A stretch of 9,257 nt of DNA from DASYUM01 sp036001225. GTDB taxonomy: Bacteria > Methylomirabilota > Methylomirabilia > Rokubacteriales > DASRDR01. The stretch is from assembly GCA_036001225.1 (NCBI GenBank), contig DASYUM010000120.1, positions 1-9,257 of the forward strand, read 5' to 3'. The position numbers and the translations under genes were made by a program. Shown piece after piece: positions 1 through 5,922 of this stretch (its first letter is position 1; each line of letters begins with the position of its first letter). Under the pieces are notes generated by a model. The model was given only the letters and a program-made list of their open reading frames with translations, was not told where the DNA came from and ran no database searches.

Positions 1-44
1 GTTTCCTTGCTCGCACACCCGCGGTCGGGAGCGTGGAGGGGTCC

Positions 45-434
45 ATGGACCGAGCTGGTGACTGGGTACGGCAACGCGTGGTCGAGCTGCTCCGGTCGGT
101 CGACGGTCTCAGCTACCGGACGGCGCGCCTCGAGGACCGAGTGGGCGAGCTGGGCGACCAGCTCGCGACGGCGGCCGGCGTCCGCAGCTTCCCGGAGCTG
201 GTCGGCCCGTTCAAAGCGGCCGAGCTGGAGCGCCAGCCGGCCCGGAAGCCCCTGGGGAGGGTAACGAATGGCAATCGCCGAGCCCTACGCGTACCTGGAC
301 CTGGACGACGGGGCCTCGATCCGCTTCCGCGTCCTGGACTGGGAAGAGAAGCGGGAGCATCGCATCACCCCGCGCCACGCGCCCGACGGCAAGCTGGTGC
401 GGCTGGTGCGGGTCCACGTCCCGCCGGCGGATAA
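45..434 (+). CDS. Small helical protein of unknown function, with a probably non-genuine C-terminal extension
   Basis: I do not recognise this gene. ATG at 45 is preferred over the in-frame GTG at 33 because GGAGG (35-39) sits 5 bases before the ATG. Residues 1-45 are helical and amphipathic, with a short coiled-coil-like stretch (RTARLEDRVGELGDQLATAA, about residues 25-44). Codons up to about position 262 end mostly in G or C, as in the other genes. From about 267 on, third positions turn A/T-rich and the translation becomes G/R/P-rich, while the next gene starts at 268 in another frame. The genuine product is therefore probably about 73 residues, and the last 56 are read-through across gene 2. 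A one-base shift near 254-260 would end the frame at TAA 262-264, just before the next ATG. The role is unknown; it opens the left part of the plus-strand gene string. Confidence 0.55.
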   Translation: MDRAGDWVRQRVVELLRSVDGLSYRTARLEDRVGELGDQLATAAGVRSFPELVGPFKAAELERQPARKPLGRVTNGNRRALRVPGPGRRGLDPLPRPGLGREAGASHHPAPRARRQAGAAGAGPRPAGG

Positions 435-594
435 GCCGGACTTCCCGCACTACTGGGACTTCACGCAAGCCCGGTTGGTGGCGCAGCTCGTCCCGCAGCT
501 CGTCCGCGGCGACGTGCGTAGTCTCCGGTTCGTGGTCACGGCCCACGGCGCGTCAACGAAGAAGATGTTCACCCTTGACGTGGCCCGGGTCTAG
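268..594 (+). CDS. Hypothetical protein, 108 aa, alpha/beta
   Basis: This frame shows strong GC-rich third positions throughout, and its ATG follows a good Shine-Dalgarno (GGGGAGGG, about 254-260). The product begins with alternating hydrophobic/charged strands (YAYLDLDDGASIRFRVLDW), has a proline-rich middle with aromatic residues (PDFPHYWDF, residues 58-66), a helix (about 67-80) and closes with further strands (RSLRFVVTAHG, about 85-94). No signal peptide, membrane segment or catalytic motif is seen, so it is probably a small soluble protein. I do not recognise the family. It follows the helical protein of gene 1 closely and is followed by a 250-base non-coding stretch, so it may be the last gene of its transcription unit. 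Confidence 0.75.
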   Translation: MAIAEPYAYLDLDDGASIRFRVLDWEEKREHRITPRHAPDGKLVRLVRVHVPPADKPDFPHYWDFTQARLVAQLVPQLVRGDVRSLRFVVTAHGASTKKMFTLDVARV

Positions 595-844
595 CGAGGT
601 CGGCGGGTGGGCGGGGTAAGGTCGAGCCTGGACCGGCGCACGCGCCGCACCCCTCCCCGGCGTTGTGTGGTCGCGGCCGGGCGCCCCGCTCACCCGTCGA
701 TTCTGTCCGTCCGGTTCGGTCTCGGTCCGGGTCGGCGGTCCTGGTTTCCGTTGTCCGGTCGGTCGGCCGTCCTTTCCCTCCCTGCGCGGTACACCGAACC
801 GAACCGGTCTTGCTCTCTCGGGTCTTAGTGTGGAGGTGCCAAAA
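595..844. other. Non-coding control region with hairpin and CGGTC repeat cluster
   Basis: This 250-base gap is the longest stretch without a convincing gene inside the plus arm. It holds a tight inverted repeat at 634-647 (CGGCGC-AC-GCGCCG), which could end transcription of the preceding gene. Six copies of CGGTC lie on the plus strand (717-721, 723-727, 736-740, 756-760, 760-764, 805-809). There is a 5-base tandem ACCGA-ACCGA-ACCGG at 793-807, and CCGGTTCGGT (711-720) matches the reverse complement of 798-807. It leads into the winged-helix gene at 845. No clear -35/-10 pair could be assigned. Open frames crossing it have no codon bias and were not called. Confidence 0.6.
717..809. repeat. 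Cluster of CGGTC pentamers and ACCGA tandem repeat
   Basis: Six CGGTC copies fall within 93 bases, followed by three tandem ACCG(A/G) units at 793-807. The 10-mer CCGGTTCGGT at 711-720 is repeated in inverted orientation at 798-807. Such arrays directly upstream of a DNA-binding protein gene can be operators or replication iterons. Which, if either, cannot be told from sequence alone, and the high GC content raises the chance of accidental repeats. Confidence 0.4.
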
Positions 845-1309
845 GTGTCACATCACCCTCCGTCGATCCGATTCCCCGCGTTCTACCTGGGGAGTCTCAC
901 GGCCCCCTCGGGCGCCAAGGTGGTGCTGGAGATGATCGCGGAGGCGTCCACGCGGGGCCGCCGCTTCGCCCCGGGGATCCGGTCGCTGGCCGAGCTGGTG
1001 GACCGGAGCCCGCGGACGGTGCTCCGCCAGCTCGCCGTGCTGCAATCCCGCGGCTGGGTCCGCGCCATTCGGCGCGGGAAGAAGCTGACGACCATCTACC
1101 GCCTGAGCCGGGCCCTGTGGGGCCGGCTCACCGGGCGGCCGGCGCGGCCCTACGCGCGGCCGCTCCAAACCACGTTGAGCGCGCTCACCGGCCGCCTGGC
1201 GGCCCGGCTGAGCGGCTGGGAGGTCTACACCGATGGACCGGACAGAGCTGAGCGTGAAATCCTACGAGGCACTGCATGGCCAGTTGCGGAAGGCGCAGCG
1301 CGCCTCTGA
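845..1309 (+). CDS. Winged helix-turn-helix DNA-binding protein (regulator or replication-associated)
   Basis: GTG at 845 is chosen because GGAGGTG (832-838) lies 6 bases upstream and the frame further upstream has no coding character. The 154-residue product has a typical wHTH: helix 1 about 24-35 (AKVVLEMIAEAS), helix 2 45-52 (IRSLAELV), recognition helix 56-68 (PRTVLRQLAVLQS), then a basic wing (GWVRAIRRGKKLTTIYRL, 70-87). The pattern resembles MarR/ArsR-like and HTH_36-type domains used by regulators and by replication initiators. Residues 88-130 are basic and less defined. The last about 25 residues overlap the next gene (from 1233) and have poor codon bias there, so that tail is probably unconstrained. 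It could bind the repeat-rich region just upstream and control its own expression or initiate replication; that is inference. Confidence 0.75.
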   Translation: MSHHPPSIRFPAFYLGSLTAPSGAKVVLEMIAEASTRGRRFAPGIRSLAELVDRSPRTVLRQLAVLQSRGWVRAIRRGKKLTTIYRLSRALWGRLTGRPARPYARPLQTTLSALTGRLAARLSGWEVYTDGPDRAEREILRGTAWPVAEGAARL

Positions 1310-1565
1310 TCGCGCGGTGCGGAGTCGCGCGCTCGCGAGGAGACGGCTGGACGACGCGGACGGGGTGGTGCGGGAGCGCCGGCAGATCGAGCTACAGCTT
1401 TCCCGCGAGATCGTCGCTTTACTGGCCCGGCCTGCCGAAGACGGCGGCGGCGAGCTGCCCCGGGTCACCATCCGGGAGGTGGGCGACCATGACCATCTCC
1501 AGCCCGCCGACTGCGGCGAGCTGCCCCAGGCCGACTTTCCGCGGGCCGCGCCGAGGGCGGAATAG
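1233..1565 (+). CDS. Coiled-coil protein with a C-terminal M15-peptidase-like motif remnant
   Basis: The ATG at 1233 has GGGAGGTC (about 1218-1225) upstream. Codon bias switches to this frame exactly here, although it overlaps the preceding wHTH gene by 77 bases. Residues 1-75 are strongly helical and charged, rich in R, E, A and L (for example KAQRASDRAVRSRALARRRL), likely a coiled coil. Near the end, residues about 80-94 read VTIREVGDHDHLQPAD, closely matching the zinc-binding C-terminus of the endolysin encoded at 2167-2433 (VVLREETHDHLQPAD). The SxHxxGxAxD part of an M15 peptidase is missing here, so this cannot be an active enzyme by itself. Either a recombination event fused a peptidase tail to a coiled-coil gene, or the tail is a leftover. 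Function unknown. Confidence 0.65.
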   Translation: MDRTELSVKSYEALHGQLRKAQRASDRAVRSRALARRRLDDADGVVRERRQIELQLSREIVALLARPAEDGGGELPRVTIREVGDHDHLQPADCGELPQADFPRAAPRAE

Positions 1566-1567
1566 CG

Positions 1568-1783
1568 GTGGGGTACCCTGAGCGGGAACGTCGACAGATG
1601 CTGTACACGCGGGTCCTTAACCGGCTGGAGGCCGGGCCGGCGCGCACCGAGGAGCTGGCCCGAATCTGCAACCGCTTCGGGGCGATCATCCACGAGCTCC
1701 GGCGCGCCGGGGTTTGCATCGTCACCCGGCGCGCGCCCGGCGTGTCCTACGTCTACGAGCTGATCCCCGCGCGAGGGCGGTGA
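1568..1783 (+). CDS. Small winged-helix protein, HTH_39-like
   Basis: The GTG at 1568 lies two bases after the previous stop, with GAGGGCGG (1553-1560) upstream. The 71-residue protein is an almost minimal winged helix: helix 1 about 9-21 (RQMLYTRVLNRLE), helix 2 27-33 (TEELARI), helix 3 36-47 (RFGAIIHELRRA), then a beta wing with a basic turn (VCIVTRRAPGVSYVYELI, 49-66). The phrase RFGAIIHELRRAG followed by a short wing ending Y.YEL is characteristic of small phage helix-turn-helix proteins of the HTH_39 kind. It probably binds DNA as a regulator. It sits directly before the lysis cassette, so a role in controlling late or lysis expression is possible, but that is inference from position. 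Confidence 0.75.
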   Translation: MGYPERERRQMLYTRVLNRLEAGPARTEELARICNRFGAIIHELRRAGVCIVTRRAPGVSYVYELIPARGR

Positions 1784-1784
1784 C

Positions 1785-1982
1785 GTGCGGCGGGTCTACT
1801 GGGCGCTCGTGCTGGGCTTGGTCGCCTACGAGCTGGTGGCGTTGGCCAACCGGGACGAAGGCGACACCATTTCCGAAATCACCTGGGAGCTGACCGCGCG
1901 CCGGCCGTTGGTGCCGTTCACGCTCGGCCTGCTCATGGGACACTTCTTCTGGCAGCGGGAGGAGCCGTGCAGAAAACCGTGA
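1785..1982 (+). CDS. Small two-span membrane protein (holin candidate)
   Basis: The GTG at 1785 comes one base after the preceding stop, with the GAGGGCGG of the previous gene's end acting as ribosome site. The 65-residue product has two hydrophobic segments (about residues 5-20, YWALVLGLVAYELVAL, and about 42-56, VPFTLGLLMGHFFW) joined by a polar loop with GDTISEITWEL. Small proteins of this layout (loop GDTISE, second helix ending GHFFW) are familiar to me from phage genomes. Lying two genes before the endolysin, it is a reasonable holin or lysis-associated membrane protein candidate. The hairpin topology with short tails fits a class II holin, but no assay-proven family can be named. Its 3' end overlaps the next gene by 16 bases. 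Confidence 0.75.
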   Translation: MRRVYWALVLGLVAYELVALANRDEGDTISEITWELTARRPLVPFTLGLLMGHFFWQREEPCRKP

Positions 1983-2170
1983 CGCTCTCCTACACCGATC
2001 TATCCTCGGTTAAGATTGACGCGCCCGGGGTCGGCCCGATGGAGGTGCGCGCCGTCCTGCTTATCTGCGCCGATCAGCTCCTGGCCCGGGAAATGGCCGC
2101 GCACGCGGCGCGGGCGATGGAGGATCGCCAGCTCGTGCGCAACCTGGGACTCGGGGACGGCCGGCGATGA
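1967..2170 (+). CDS. Hypothetical protein, 67 aa
   Basis: GTG at 1967 with a strong Shine-Dalgarno (GGGAGGAG, about 1957-1964) inside the end of the previous gene; it overlaps that gene by 16 bases and the next by 4 (ATGA). Such couplings suggest co-translation within the lysis cassette. The product begins with strands (KTVTLSYTDLSSVKIDAPG, residues 3-21), then a helix (about 26-56, with MEVRAVLLICADQLLAREM), and a short basic tail. There is one cysteine (residue 34) and no membrane segment long enough to call. I do not recognise the family. Confidence 0.65.
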   Translation: MQKTVTLSYTDLSSVKIDAPGVGPMEVRAVLLICADQLLAREMAAHAARAMEDRQLVRNLGLGDGRR

Positions 2171-2433
2171 CGGCCGGAGCGTTTGCCCGGGCCGTCCGGG
2201 CCTACTGCGCGGCGGCCCGGGCGAGCGTCACGAGCTGGGGCCGGACCCCGCAGCACAATGCCGCGGTGGGCGGGGTCGCGCAGTCCCCGCACCTGGTGTG
2301 GATGGCCGTGGACGTGGTATATGATCAGCAGGAGCCCGTCGACTTCCGACAGGGCCTCGCCCATTCCCTCGGCCTCGTTGTCCTCCGGGAGGAGACCCAT
2401 GACCACCTACAGCCCGCGGACTGGCGCCCGTAG
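2167..2433 (+). CDS. Minimal M15-type zinc peptidase endolysin
   Basis: This 88-residue protein carries the M15 peptidase (VanY/L-Ala-D-Glu or D-Ala-D-Ala peptidase) signature. Residues 30-36 read HNAAVGG, followed by SPHLVWMAVD (40-49), matching SxHxxGxAxD with zinc ligands His42 and Asp49, and then EETHDHLQPADW (75-86), giving the ExxH base and ligand pair (Glu75, His78, with His80 nearby). It should cut peptide cross-links or stems in host peptidoglycan. Two oddities: the usual glycine of the first motif is Trp45, and the protein is at the short end for M15 enzymes, with no cell-wall-binding domain or signal peptide, so it would need a holin. It overlaps the upstream gene by ATGA and the downstream gene by 35 bases. 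Confidence 0.85.
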   Translation: MTAGAFARAVRAYCAAARASVTSWGRTPQHNAAVGGVAQSPHLVWMAVDVVYDQQEPVDFRQGLAHSLGLVVLREETHDHLQPADWRP

Positions 2434-2686
2434 CCCCCGTGCGCGTCTCCTGGTCGGCCTGGTGCTGGCCGGCTGGGTTCTATGGCTGAACTTCCAGCAC
2501 ACGGACGGCCGCTGGTACTGGCACCCGGTCACCAGCTACGAGGCCTTCCCGGTCTGCCGGGCCGAGAGCACGCGCCTTTTCCGTGAGTACGTCCGGGACC
2601 CGGCGCGGCAGACCGGGCCGGCGCTCTGGAGCTGCCAGCCCGAGGCGTGGCGTCCACCCGCCGGAATGGCGTGGGAGGGCCAATAG
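2399..2686 (+). CDS. Single-span membrane protein with two exported cysteines, lysis cassette
   Basis: ATG at 2399 with GGGAGGAG (2387-2394) just upstream, embedded in the last 35 bases of the endolysin gene. The 95-residue protein has a basic N-terminus (RSPRARLL, 11-18), one hydrophobic segment (about 17-31, LLVGLVLAGWVLWLN) and a polar C-terminal domain of about 64 residues. Positive-inside charge puts that domain outside the cytoplasmic membrane. It contains Cys53 and Cys79, which could form a disulphide, and many aromatic residues. Its place inside the end of the endolysin gene recalls the embedded arrangement of spanin genes in other phages, but no lipobox or coiled coil is seen, so I call it only a lysis-associated membrane protein. 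It is the last gene of the plus arm. Confidence 0.7.
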   Translation: MTTYSPRTGARSPRARLLVGLVLAGWVLWLNFQHTDGRWYWHPVTSYEAFPVCRAESTRLFREYVRDPARQTGPALWSCQPEAWRPPAGMAWEGQ

Positions 2687-2693
2687 GGAGATA

Positions 2694-2710
2694 GCGGCCC
2701 CCCCGGCCGC
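2694..2710. terminator. Hairpin between convergent arms, possible bidirectional terminator
   Basis: A perfect inverted repeat, GCGGCC-CCCCC-GGCCGC, lies in the 32 bases between the stop of the last plus gene (2686) and the stop of the last minus gene (2719). The stem is six G:C-rich pairs with a five-base loop. No T-tract follows on either strand, so it is not a classic intrinsic terminator, but its position at the only convergent junction argues for a transcription-stopping role. Confidence 0.5.
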
Positions 2711-2718
2711 GAGCGATC

Positions 2719-5685
2719 CTAGGGCCTCCTGGGCGTTCTGGCGGCCGTCTCGCGGCGCACGATGGCATCGGCCTCGCCTGCGGGCACCCCGAGGGCGACC
2801 AGCCCGGCCCGGAGCGCCGGCCCGGCGAGCGCGCCGGCCCGGAACTCGGCGAGGAGCGCCCCGCGCGCCTCGGCCCGCTCCCGCTCGGCCGCCTGCTCGG
2901 CCGCCCGCTCGGCGGCCAGCCGCTCGCGCGCCAGCCGCCGCGCCTCTTCCCTTCGCACGATGGACTCGGCGAGCGGGCGCGCGTCGCCCGCCGCAAGGAG
3001 CGTGGACAGCAGCCCGTCCCGCGTGAGCGCGCCCGCCTGGTACGCGGCGATGGCCGCGGCCTCTTCCGCGCGCCGCACTTCCGACTCGGAGCGCGCCCGC
3101 TCGGCCGCCGCGTCGGCCGCGCGCTCGCCCGCGCGCCGAGCCTCTTCCCGGGCGACGATGCCGCCGGCCGCGGCCGTCGTTTCTCCGGCGGTCAGCAGCG
3201 CGGCCCGGAGTCGCGCCGCGTCGAGCTGGCCGGCGCGGTACTGGGCCACGGCGGCCTCGACGGCGAGCCGCTGGGCCTCGCGGGCCTGCTCGGTCGGGGT
3301 CGGGGGCTCGACGGTCGGCGCCGGCTTACGGAGCCGGGCGAGCACGAGCGTCACTTCCGCGCGCGCCTCGCGCGGGGAGAGCCCGAGCCCCACCAGCGCC
3401 GCGAGCGCGGCGGCATCGGTGATGGTCTCGTTGCGGAGCTGGGCCAGCACGGCATCCGCTTCGGTCTGGCGGATGATCTGGGCCTCCGCCTCGGGCGTGA
3501 GCACGTCGGCCAGCCGCGGCACGGGCAACCGGGCCGCCTGCGCCGCGAAGAGCGCCGCGCGCGCCCCATCGTCGGTGAATCCGTAGGCCACGAGCGCGGC
3601 GACGAATTCGGTGTCACCGATCAGAAACCGGCGGTAGAGGTCGCGCAGCCCTTGCAGCGCGTCCCGCTGGGCCTCCCGCACGGCCCGCTTGCGGTCGGCC
3701 TGCTCGTCCTTGAACTGGACGCGCCCGAGCCGGAGCCGCGCGATGGTCACCGCGTGCTGGGCCGCCTGGGGGTCGTAGCCCGCGCTTTGGAGCACGGCGG
3801 CTAGCTCGGTCTCCCCCACCATGCCGGCCTCGAACGCGCTGAGGAGCTGTGTGCGGGCCTCTTCGGCCTGATCGCGCACCCGCTTCCGCTCGGCCGTCGC
3901 CACCACGAGGTCGAGCGCCATGTCTCCCAGCTCGAGACGGCGGCCGACTTCCACCAGCCCGGCGACGTCGAGGAGCCCGTTGGCGTAGCTGACGACGGCC
4001 TCGCCGAGGAGCCCGGCGCGGTAGCTCTTGAGCGCCCGATTCCGCACCCCCCGAAAGAGCCGGTCCGCGTCGTTGGGGGTGAACCCGCTCTCGGTGAGGT
4101 GCTGGAGCGCCCACGGCTCGTCTAGCTTGCCGTCCTCGAACACCAGCGCCAGCTCGCGGGGCGACGCTTCCCGATAGACCGTCTCCATCCAGCGCGCCGT
4201 CTCTTCTTCTGTCCAGCCCTGCTCCGCGTAGTAGCCGAAATAGTCCCCGGTGGTGACGCGCCCCTCTAGGAACATCTGATCGTACTGGCCCGGGCTTGGC
4301 CGCTCGGGGCGGAAGATCTTGTTCGCGCGGCGCCGCGCGGGCGAGCGCAGCGCCGCCTCGAACTGGGCGCCGAGCGAGTTGCGGGCGATGCCCCCGAAAC
4401 CCGCGTGGTCCGTAAGGAACGCGGCGAGCTGGGAAAAGCCGAGATGCTTCGCGCCGTGAATCTTCTCCGCCACCGTCGCGACGAGGTGCGATGACATGCC
4501 CAGCGCGCCCGCCACGGCGAACAGCCGCGAGGCGGCGGCCATGACGTTCTCCGGGGTGACCCGGCCGGTGGCCGCCAGCTCCCGCTCTACTTCCTCGAAG
4601 GTCTGTGCCGCCGCGACGCGCATAAAGACCTTGGCCGGCTCATGGAGCGCTTCGATGCCGGCCACGATGCCGTCCCCGAAGATGCGGCCCGTGGTGCCGA
4701 ACGCAGAGGCGAGCACGGGGAAGTGCTCCGCGGCCTTCTCTGCCGCCTCGAACGCCAAGAACGGCCCGGCGAGGTTCCAGAGGGTCACGAGGGCCGCCCA
4801 CAGGGGCTTGCCGAGCCGCGCCAGCAGCGGGAGCAACGCGGGCGAGAGTCCCGCATAGGTTTGCTCCAGCGCGTCCAGGATCGCCGGGTCGGAGAGGTCG
4901 AACTGGTCGGCGAGGAGCTTCGCGGCGTCCGCCTGGTCGGTGGCCGCCTCGCCGAGCTTCTTGAGGTCGTCGGTCGGCTTGAGCCCGGCGGTGACGGCCC
5001 GGGCCAGCTCGGCGAGCTGGGCCTCGAGATCGCCGCCCGCGGCGGTGACCGCGGTGGAGAGCGCCCCGTTGGCCCGAAAGATTTCCCGGGCAATGTCCCC
5101 GAGCGCGTTGACCGCGTTGATATAGCCGCTGCCCGGCCCCAGCGTGTCGAGGATGGCCTGCCGCACCCGGTCGATGGCCGGCGTGAGGTCCACGGTCGCG
5201 GGCGCCTGGATGCCGGCGATGGCCGAGAGCACGGTGCGGGTCGACTCTAGGACCAGCCCGTAGATAGCGCCACCGCTGGCCTCCATGTAGGCAAGGAGCG
5301 CGTCGTTTTCCCCCGCTATGAACTGCTCTAGCTCGGTCAGCGGGAACGGCCCGCTCGGCGGGCCGGAGGTGATGCCCCGGATCGCCTCGCGGATATCGGT
5401 CAGCCGCGCGGTGAGGTCGCCCGGGATGATCCCTTGGAGCGCGGCCACGCGGGCGATCACGGAGGCGCCGTCGAGCGTGACGTCCTGCTCGACACGCCCG
5501 AGCCGGGCGACGAGGTCGGCCAGCCACGGCGAGCTGGGCGCGAACCACAGGGAGCTGATGAAATAGAGATCGTCCAGCGTATCGAGGTCGAGCCCAACTT
5601 CCTGGCTGGACTCGGTGACGGTGACGGGGTGGAGGCGCTGGAGCACGTCCTCCGGCATGCGGAGGGTGCCCGGCGGGATCGTCAC
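2719..5685 (-). CDS. Giant helical repeat protein, probable virion or morphogenesis component
   Basis: The frame stays open upstream to 5844, but that part overlaps the gene at 5921-5700. I choose GTG at 5685 (988 residues), just after that gene's stop; ATG at 5658 (979 residues) is an alternative, and neither has a clear Shine-Dalgarno. The first about 450 residues are largely helical, with a hydrophobic, possibly membrane-associated patch at about 279-313 (PALLPLLARLGKPLWAALV). From about 471 on it consists of repeats of a helical hairpin (pattern Y-x-A-G-x-L ... L-x-x-x-G ... A-x-x-I-V-x-R-E-E) linked by R/E/A-rich coiled-coil segments. It fills a third of the window. Length, helicity and a hydrophobic patch would also fit a tape-measure protein, but no tail genes surround it. 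A structural, internal or DNA-delivery role is inferred from its place at the end of the virion block. Confidence 0.8.
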   Translation of the reverse strand: MTIPPGTLRMPEDVLQRLHPVTVTESSQEVGLDLDTLDDLYFISSLWFAPSSPWLADLVARLGRVEQDVTLDGASVIARVAALQGIIPGDLTARLTDIREAIRGITSGPPSGPFPLTELEQFIAGENDALLAYMEASGGAIYGLVLESTRTVLSAIAGIQAPATVDLTPAIDRVRQAILDTLGPGSGYINAVNALGDIAREIFRANGALSTAVTAAGGDLEAQLAELARAVTAGLKPTDDLKKLGEAATDQADAAKLLADQFDLSDPAILDALEQTYAGLSPALLPLLARLGKPLWAALVTLWNLAGPFLAFEAAEKAAEHFPVLASAFGTTGRIFGDGIVAGIEALHEPAKVFMRVAAAQTFEEVERELAATGRVTPENVMAAASRLFAVAGALGMSSHLVATVAEKIHGAKHLGFSQLAAFLTDHAGFGGIARNSLGAQFEAALRSPARRRANKIFRPERPSPGQYDQMFLEGRVTTGDYFGYYAEQGWTEEETARWMETVYREASPRELALVFEDGKLDEPWALQHLTESGFTPNDADRLFRGVRNRALKSYRAGLLGEAVVSYANGLLDVAGLVEVGRRLELGDMALDLVVATAERKRVRDQAEEARTQLLSAFEAGMVGETELAAVLQSAGYDPQAAQHAVTIARLRLGRVQFKDEQADRKRAVREAQRDALQGLRDLYRRFLIGDTEFVAALVAYGFTDDGARAALFAAQAARLPVPRLADVLTPEAEAQIIRQTEADAVLAQLRNETITDAAALAALVGLGLSPREARAEVTLVLARLRKPAPTVEPPTPTEQAREAQRLAVEAAVAQYRAGQLDAARLRAALLTAGETTAAAGGIVAREEARRAGERAADAAAERARSESEVRRAEEAAAIAAYQAGALTRDGLLSTLLAAGDARPLAESIVRREEARRLARERLAAERAAEQAAERERAEARGALLAEFRAGALAGPALRAGLVALGVPAGEADAIVRRETAARTPRRP
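2722..3441 (-). repeat. Four in-phase 66-residue (198-bp) protein repeats
   Basis: Within the giant protein, units starting at residues 749 (QLRNETITDA), 815 (QYRAGQLDAA), 881 (AYQAGALTRD) and 947 (EFRAGALAGP) are spaced by exactly 66 residues, the last one cut to 42 by the stop codon. DNA starts are 3441, 3243, 3045 and 2847. The second to fourth share G at position 5, L at 7, L/I at helix positions, G at 20, and I-V-x-R-E near 29-33. Looser copies start near residues 685, 617, 566, 515 and 471. Confidence 0.85.
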
Positions 5686-5699
5686 GGCGGGCCGCGCGG

Positions 5700-5921
5700 C
5701 TAGAGGTTGAGGGTCTTCCCCGCCCAGCTCGCCCGCTGGGCGCGGGCGGCCTTGACCCGCTCCCGCAGCTTGTCCTCGGTGAACCCCTCGGCCGGGAGGT
5801 GCACCGACTCGACGGGGCCGGCGTCGATCTGATAGAGCACCCACACGTCGAGCTTGCCGAGCCGCGCGACGTCGCGGGCCGGGACTTCGCGGACTTCCAG
5901 CACGCGGAGCTGTTCGGCCAT
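5700..5921 (-). CDS. Conserved-looking small protein, 73 aa
   Basis: ATG at 5921, one base beyond the stop of the upstream gene, with GGGGAC in the overlap region as a plausible ribosome site. The product starts with strands (EQLRVLEVREVPARDV, residues 3-18), continues RLGKLDVWVLYQIDAG (20-35) and a third strand (VESVHLPAEGF), then a basic helix (about 48-66). The combination LEVREVP ... ARLGKLDV ... V.LPAE.FTE is one I associate with small uncharacterised phage or metagenomic proteins; no function is known to me. A compact beta-beta-beta-alpha fold is likely. Its position between a small membrane protein and the giant repeat protein suggests a virion or assembly accessory role. Confidence 0.75.
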   Translation of the reverse strand: MAEQLRVLEVREVPARDVARLGKLDVWVLYQIDAGPVESVHLPAEGFTEDKLRERVKAARAQRASWAGKTLNL

Positions 5922-5922
5922 G

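Noticed and set aside
665..844. N-terminal extension of the winged-helix protein to 665
   Set aside because: Poor codon bias and low-complexity residues; the strong ribosome site at 832-838 supports the GTG at 845.
1489..1581. 30-residue frame MTISSPPT... as a separate gene
   Set aside because: It has a ribosome site and resembles the start of the gene at 2399, but it is very short, overlaps another frame with equal codon bias and has no membrane segment. It is treated as a duplication scar.
2762..3586. 274-residue plus-strand frame rich in Ala/Ser/Arg
   Set aside because: It is the complement of the repeat region of the giant gene; its regular composition mirrors the repeats on the other strand.
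4640..5548. 302-residue minus-strand frame
   Set aside because: It is a shadow of the giant repeat gene in another frame, extremely R/G/H-rich and without a ribosome site.
5686..5844. N-terminal extension of the giant protein to 5844
   Set aside because: It overlaps the well-supported 73-residue gene at 5921-5700, and the extra residues are G/R/P-rich shadow.
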